DNA of 6,244 nt. It comes from Syntrophomonadaceae bacterium (GTDB taxonomy: Bacteria; Bacillota; Dethiobacteria; DTU022). Under the pieces are notes generated by a model. The model was given only the letters and a program-made list of their open reading frames with translations. It had not been told where the DNA came from and did not search any database. The translations under genes and the position numbers were made by a program. Shown here in pieces: positions 6,234-6,244 of this stretch (within the stretch, counting starts at the first letter, position 1; the number at the start of each line of letters is the position of its first letter). Where the stretch lies: positions 1-6,244 of the forward strand of contig PWSG01000296.1 in the NCBI GenBank assembly GCA_003564055.1, written 5' to 3'.

Positions 6234-6244
6234 GATTCAAGAGG

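Overview
The window looks like a piece of a Firmicutes chromosome, most likely a clostridial-type anaerobe. This rests on the 5S rRNA sequence, strong AG-rich ribosome binding sites (AAAGGGGG, AAGGGGG), a textbook TTGACA/TATAAT promoter and U-tracted intrinsic terminators. No genus can be named from this alone. Every gene I can support lies on the minus strand, so the window reads from right to left.

Right end (about 6022-6244): a 5S rRNA gene, evidently the last gene of an rRNA operon whose 16S and 23S would lie beyond the right edge. It is followed by a 10-bp GC-rich hairpin and then a 43-bp near-perfect palindrome with a U-tract, which together probably end the rRNA transcript. The palindrome core is partly repeated about 40 bp further on, so it could also belong to a dispersed repeat family.

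Non-coding stretch (about 5569-6021): AT-rich, with no convincing gene. It holds a consensus sigma-A promoter (5781-5810) and a leader of about 205 nt that ends in a hairpin with the livK ribosome binding site in its loop.

Centre (595-5568): a complete branched-chain (hydrophobic) amino acid ABC transporter operon in the order substrate-binding lipoprotein (livK), ATPase (livG), ATPase (livF), permease (livH), permease (livM). The enzyme genes are tightly packed: livG/livF overlap by 13 nt, livF/livH are 5 nt apart, and livH/livM overlap by 4 nt. The only real gap is between livK and livG, and it holds a strong GC-rich hairpin, a common device for making more binding protein than membrane complex. 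A strong intrinsic terminator (523-560) ends the operon. The lipoprotein captures the amino acid outside the membrane, LivH and LivM form the channel, and LivG and LivF drive uptake with ATP.

Left end (54-389): a small two-helix membrane protein resembling DUF4190-type proteins, probably transcribed on its own. The window is mostly an ordinary housekeeping region. The points most worth checking are the 43-bp palindrome beside the rRNA operon, the livK leader with its RBS hairpin, the livK-livG hairpin that pairs well only as transcribed RNA, the very acidic binding protein, and the asymmetric ATPase motifs.
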